Positions 5,644-7,202 of a stretch of DNA of 7,202 nt are shown here, one piece after another (the first letter of the stretch is position 1; each line of letters starts with the position of its first letter). The stretch is from Nitrososphaerales archaeon TH1177. Its GTDB lineage: Archaea; Thermoproteota; Nitrososphaeria; Nitrososphaerales; Nitrososphaeraceae. The notes below the pieces were generated by a model, which ran no database searches, was not told the origin of the DNA, and worked only from the letters and a program-made list of their open reading frames with translations. The position numbers and the translations under genes were made by a program. The stretch spans positions 1 through 7,202 of the forward strand of contig JAATVJ010000278.1 in the NCBI GenBank assembly GCA_014523515.1. The letters are read 5' to 3'.

Positions 5644-5864
5644 TACCTGATGGTAATAGTTTTGCTCTTCTTTATAAGAACTATGTATAATATCGCGAAC
5701 AGAAAGGATGATATTATAAATGATATCCATAGTAAATTACCTGCTATCTCTGCTGCATCACCAATTATTACAAATATTCCAGCACCTAAAATTAGACCAA
5801 TTCCATACATAGTAGCATGAAATAGATTTATGGTACGTTTTAATGCTGGAACTTTATGAGTCAT
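5643..5864 (-). pseudogene. 5' fragment of an APC-family amino-acid permease, interrupted by the element
   Basis: The ATG at 5864 opens a frame of 73 codons. Residues about 7-50 (LKRTINLFHATMYGIGLI, then LGAGIFVIIGDAAEIAGN, then LWISFII) match the N-terminus of APC-superfamily amino-acid permeases. They include the glycine-rich, unwound first membrane helix 'GIGLILGAGIF' and the start of helix 2. Family members run to 12 or more helices and well over 400 residues. Here the similarity fades at about residue 55-60 (near 5685-5700), the frame continues as 'IKKSKTITIR', and it stops at TAA 5643-5645. What is seen is a truncation next to an integrase. The inference is interruption by integration, with the remainder expected past the other end of the element. 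The alternative is an old decayed permease that simply neighbours the integrase. The upstream promoter looks intact and points into the integrase. Confidence 0.82.
5686..5718. other. Candidate attachment-site core: 9-bp inverted repeat at the permease/element junction
   Basis: TATAATATC (5686-5694) and GATATTATA (5710-5718) are perfect inverted repeats around a 15-nt centre. They sit where permease similarity is lost and 43 bp upstream of the integrase start. Tyrosine recombinases bind paired inverted arms flanking the crossover, so this is a plausible att core. Against it, the centre is longer than the usual 6-8 nt and the arms are simple AT-rich sequence. The matching copy would lie beyond the left end of the window. 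Confidence 0.35.
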
Positions 5865-6072
5865 ACTTTAAGAACTTTAAGAAAAGCACAAGTATAATAT
5901 ATTTTAAAAGATACTTTGATTGCTATAATTTAATATACTAATCAAATTTTATTTAATAGAATGTAACTTTAACTATACTTTTAATGGTAATACATCTTAT
6001 ATTATTTATAGTATAATATTTTTATTGAATGGTAAAATAATAATAATAGCAAATATATATAAATACATCATC
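5865..6072. promoter_or_regulatory. Divergent host intergenic region with permease and gap promoters
   Basis: These 208 AT-rich bases separate the permease ATG (leftward) from the gap ATG (rightward) and contain no gene that I can see. Leftward, a TATA-like stretch at about 5893-5906 (TATAATATATTTTA on the plus strand) is at a suitable distance for a short or absent 5' leader. Rightward, AT-rich TATA-like stretches occur at about 6010-6020 and 6050-6063, and I cannot choose between them. A tandem CTTTAAGAA duplication (5866-5883) lies between the leftward TATA candidate and the permease start. Confidence 0.45.
5866..5883. repeat. Tandem duplicated 9-mer next to the permease start
   Basis: CTTTAAGAA occurs twice head-to-tail (5866-5874 and 5875-5883), ending two bases from the permease ATG and downstream of its TATA-like sequence. 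Its position would suit a repressor site covering the transcription start. A chance tandem duplication in AT-rich DNA is equally possible. Confidence 0.4.
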
Positions 6073-7125
6073 ATGAAGCAGAAATTAAACTTAGCAATTA
6101 ATGGTTTTGGAAGAATAGGACGAAGTTTCCTTCGTGTCTGTCTTAAAGACAAAGAATTCATGGATATGATAAATATAGTAGCCATAAATGATTTGACAGA
6201 TTTAAAAAGTATTGTACATCTTTTAAAATTTGATTCTACATTTGGAAGATTTGATGGTGGTGAAATAGATATTGATGAAAATAATAATTTATTGATAATA
6301 AATAAAGAATTGAAAATAAAAATCTTTGCAGAGAAAGATCCTTTAAACTTACCATGGAAAGATCTTGACATTTATTTTGTAATTGAATCTTCAGGTAAAT
6401 TCACAGATGCAAATAGTGCTAAAAAACATATTGAAGCAGGAGCAAAAAAAGTAGTCATCTCTGCACCTGCAAAAGGTGTGGATGCTACTATCCTTTTAGG
6501 AGTTAATGATTCTAAATATACAGATGAAAAACATAACATTATATCAATGGCTTCATGTACAACAAATTCGCTTGCTCCTGTAATCAAAGTATTAAATGAC
6601 AAATTTGGAATACAAAATGGATATATGACTACAACTCATGCTTATACCAATGATCAAAGATTACTTGATTCTTTTCATAAAGATCCACGACGGTCACGTT
6701 CAGCAATGATGTCTATTATTCCAACCACGACTGGTGCTGCCAAAGCTATAGGAGAAGTAATACCTGAATTAAAAGGAAAGATTGATGGTCTTGCATTACG
6801 TGTACCAGTAAGTAATGGATCAATTGCTGATATTGTTTTAACACTTAACAATGAAGTTACAAAGGAAGAGGTTAATAAAGTGCTAAAAGAAGCATCACAA
6901 AGTTACCTAAAAGGAATTCTTTCATATACAGAAGAACCAATAGTTTCATCTGATATTATTGGCGATTCACATTCATCTATTGTAGATGGCCTGAGTACCA
7001 TGGTTTTAGGTAATAAAGGAAGAAATGTGAAAATTTTGTCTTGGTATGACAATGAATGGAGTTTTGCTTGTAGGCTGGTTGACTTGATAAAGTTTATTTA
7101 TAATAAAAATAAGAAGATTGATTAA
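6073..7125 (+). CDS. gap: Type I (phosphorylating) glyceraldehyde-3-phosphate dehydrogenase
   Basis: A protein of 350 aa, close to the usual ~330-340 of the bacterial/eukaryotic-class enzyme, which interconverts glyceraldehyde-3-phosphate and 1,3-bisphosphoglycerate using NAD(P) in the cytoplasm. The Rossmann motif NGFGRIG is at 10-16, and N39/D40 in 'AINDLTD' contact the cofactor. The catalytic Cys is C162 in 'SCTTNSLAPV' with H189 in 'THAYTNDQ', the S-loop 'DPRRSRSAMMSIIPTTTGAA' is intact, and N327 lies in 'WYDNEWS'. The 'RVPVSNGS' segment differs from the common 'RVPTPNVS'. The frame is open to a TTG at 6025, but that 16-residue extension is not family-like, so ATG 6073 is chosen. No Shine-Dalgarno site precedes it, as expected for a leaderless archaeal gene. 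This is host-side DNA, diverging from the permease. Archaea mostly use the unrelated type II enzyme, so lateral acquisition is inferred. Cofactor preference cannot be read with certainty. Confidence 0.95.
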   Translation: MKQKLNLAINGFGRIGRSFLRVCLKDKEFMDMINIVAINDLTDLKSIVHLLKFDSTFGRFDGGEIDIDENNNLLIINKELKIKIFAEKDPLNLPWKDLDIYFVIESSGKFTDANSAKKHIEAGAKKVVISAPAKGVDATILLGVNDSKYTDEKHNIISMASCTTNSLAPVIKVLNDKFGIQNGYMTTTHAYTNDQRLLDSFHKDPRRSRSAMMSIIPTTTGAAKAIGEVIPELKGKIDGLALRVPVSNGSIADIVLTLNNEVTKEEVNKVLKEASQSYLKGILSYTEEPIVSSDIIGDSHSSIVDGLSTMVLGNKGRNVKILSWYDNEWSFACRLVDLIKFIYNKNKKID

Positions 7126-7142
7126 ATATAGGACATTTAATT

Positions 7143-7160
7143 ACAAAAAAATTTCTTTTC
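7143..7160 (+). terminator. T-rich terminator-like tract after gap
   Basis: About 18-35 nt after the gap stop codon, an A-run passes into ATTTCTTTTC. Archaeal termination typically uses such T-rich tracts in the non-template strand without needing a hairpin, and none is visible here. Confidence 0.35.
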
Positions 7161-7168
7161 ATTATGTA

Positions 7169-7178
7169 TGTATATAAG
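7169..7178 (+). promoter_or_regulatory. Possible promoter of a gene beyond the right edge
   Basis: TGTATATAAG resembles an archaeal TATA box and would place a transcription start near 7200, at the window edge. It follows the T-rich tract after gap. No downstream gene is visible to confirm it. Confidence 0.25.
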
Positions 7179-7202
7179 ACTTATTTAACTGAGGATCTTA
7201 AA

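Larger units (their letters stand above)
1..5700. mobile_element. Right-hand part of an integrated plasmid-like element (left end outside window)
   Basis: What is seen: a tyrosine recombinase gene lies next to a permease gene that loses its homology near 5685-5715. To its left are only small DNA-binding or zinc-finger proteins, a P-loop ATPase and a ParB-like gene, with no housekeeping gene until the GAPDH on the other side of the permease fragment. What is known: cryptic integrated elements and integrated plasmids of thaumarchaea commonly combine such an integrase at one border with AbrB-type regulators, a replication ATPase and partition genes. Inference: the right boundary falls inside the permease reading frame at about 5685-5715, and the element continues past position 1. 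No conjugation or virion gene is visible here, so plasmid, ICE or virus-related origin cannot be decided. Confidence 0.72.

Noticed and set aside
5640..5900. tRNA gene as integration target
   Set aside because: I looked for a tRNA at the integrase border on both strands and saw no T-loop (GTTCRANNC) with cloverleaf pairing; the border is permease coding sequence.
6025..6072. TTG start adding 16 residues to GAPDH
   Set aside because: The extension is Ile/Asn-rich low-complexity sequence, while type I GAPDH begins just before the NGFGRIG motif, as the ATG at 6073 does.
6006..6602. Two minus-strand open frames opposite gap (6006-6371 and 6372-6602)
   Set aside because: The plus-strand GAPDH is unambiguous across this whole stretch; the opposite frames show no family features.

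Overview
The window is very AT-rich and reads as archaeal DNA, most likely from an ammonia-oxidising thaumarchaeon (Nitrososphaeria). The basis is: AT-rich promoters, mixed ATG/TTG starts, genes with good Shine-Dalgarno sites inside an operon but none at promoter-proximal starts, AbrB-fold and ribbon-helix-helix mini-proteins, and a tyrosine recombinase carrying the C-terminal zinc ribbon familiar from thaumarchaeal integrated elements. This assignment comes from family knowledge, not from a search.

Positions 1 to about 5700 look like the right-hand part of an integrated plasmid-like element whose left end lies outside the window. A compact minus-strand operon (3396 down to beyond 1) encodes, in order: a 57-residue ribbon-helix-helix/VapB-like protein that is easily missed, two different AbrB-fold proteins, a 61-residue zinc-finger protein, a large P-loop/AAA-type ATPase with a winged-helix segment and a C-terminal C2H2 finger, and the start of a ParB-like protein. 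The junctions are 2-50 nt and several carry clear Shine-Dalgarno sequences. This is best read as a replication/maintenance and self-regulation module. A divergent plus-strand gene (3456-4184) encodes an unrecognised zinc-ribbon protein; the two units share a short promoter region with inverted repeats.

At 4213-5643 (minus strand) is the tyrosine integrase. Directly upstream, on the same strand, is the N-terminal ~55-60 codons of an APC-family amino-acid permease (start at 5864) that then runs into unrelated sequence and stops. I infer that the element integrated inside the permease gene, leaving its promoter and 5' end here and (predicted) its remainder beyond the far end of the element. The permease promoter now points into the integrase. 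The truncated frame ends in a TAATG overlap with the integrase start, and a 9-bp inverted repeat sits at the homology breakpoint as a candidate att core.

Right of the junction is host chromosome: a divergent AT-rich promoter region (5865-6072) and a complete type I (bacterial/eukaryotic-class) glyceraldehyde-3-phosphate dehydrogenase at 6073-7125. This is notable because archaea usually rely on the unrelated type II enzyme. The last 77 bases hold a T-rich terminator-like tract and a possible promoter for a gene beyond the window.
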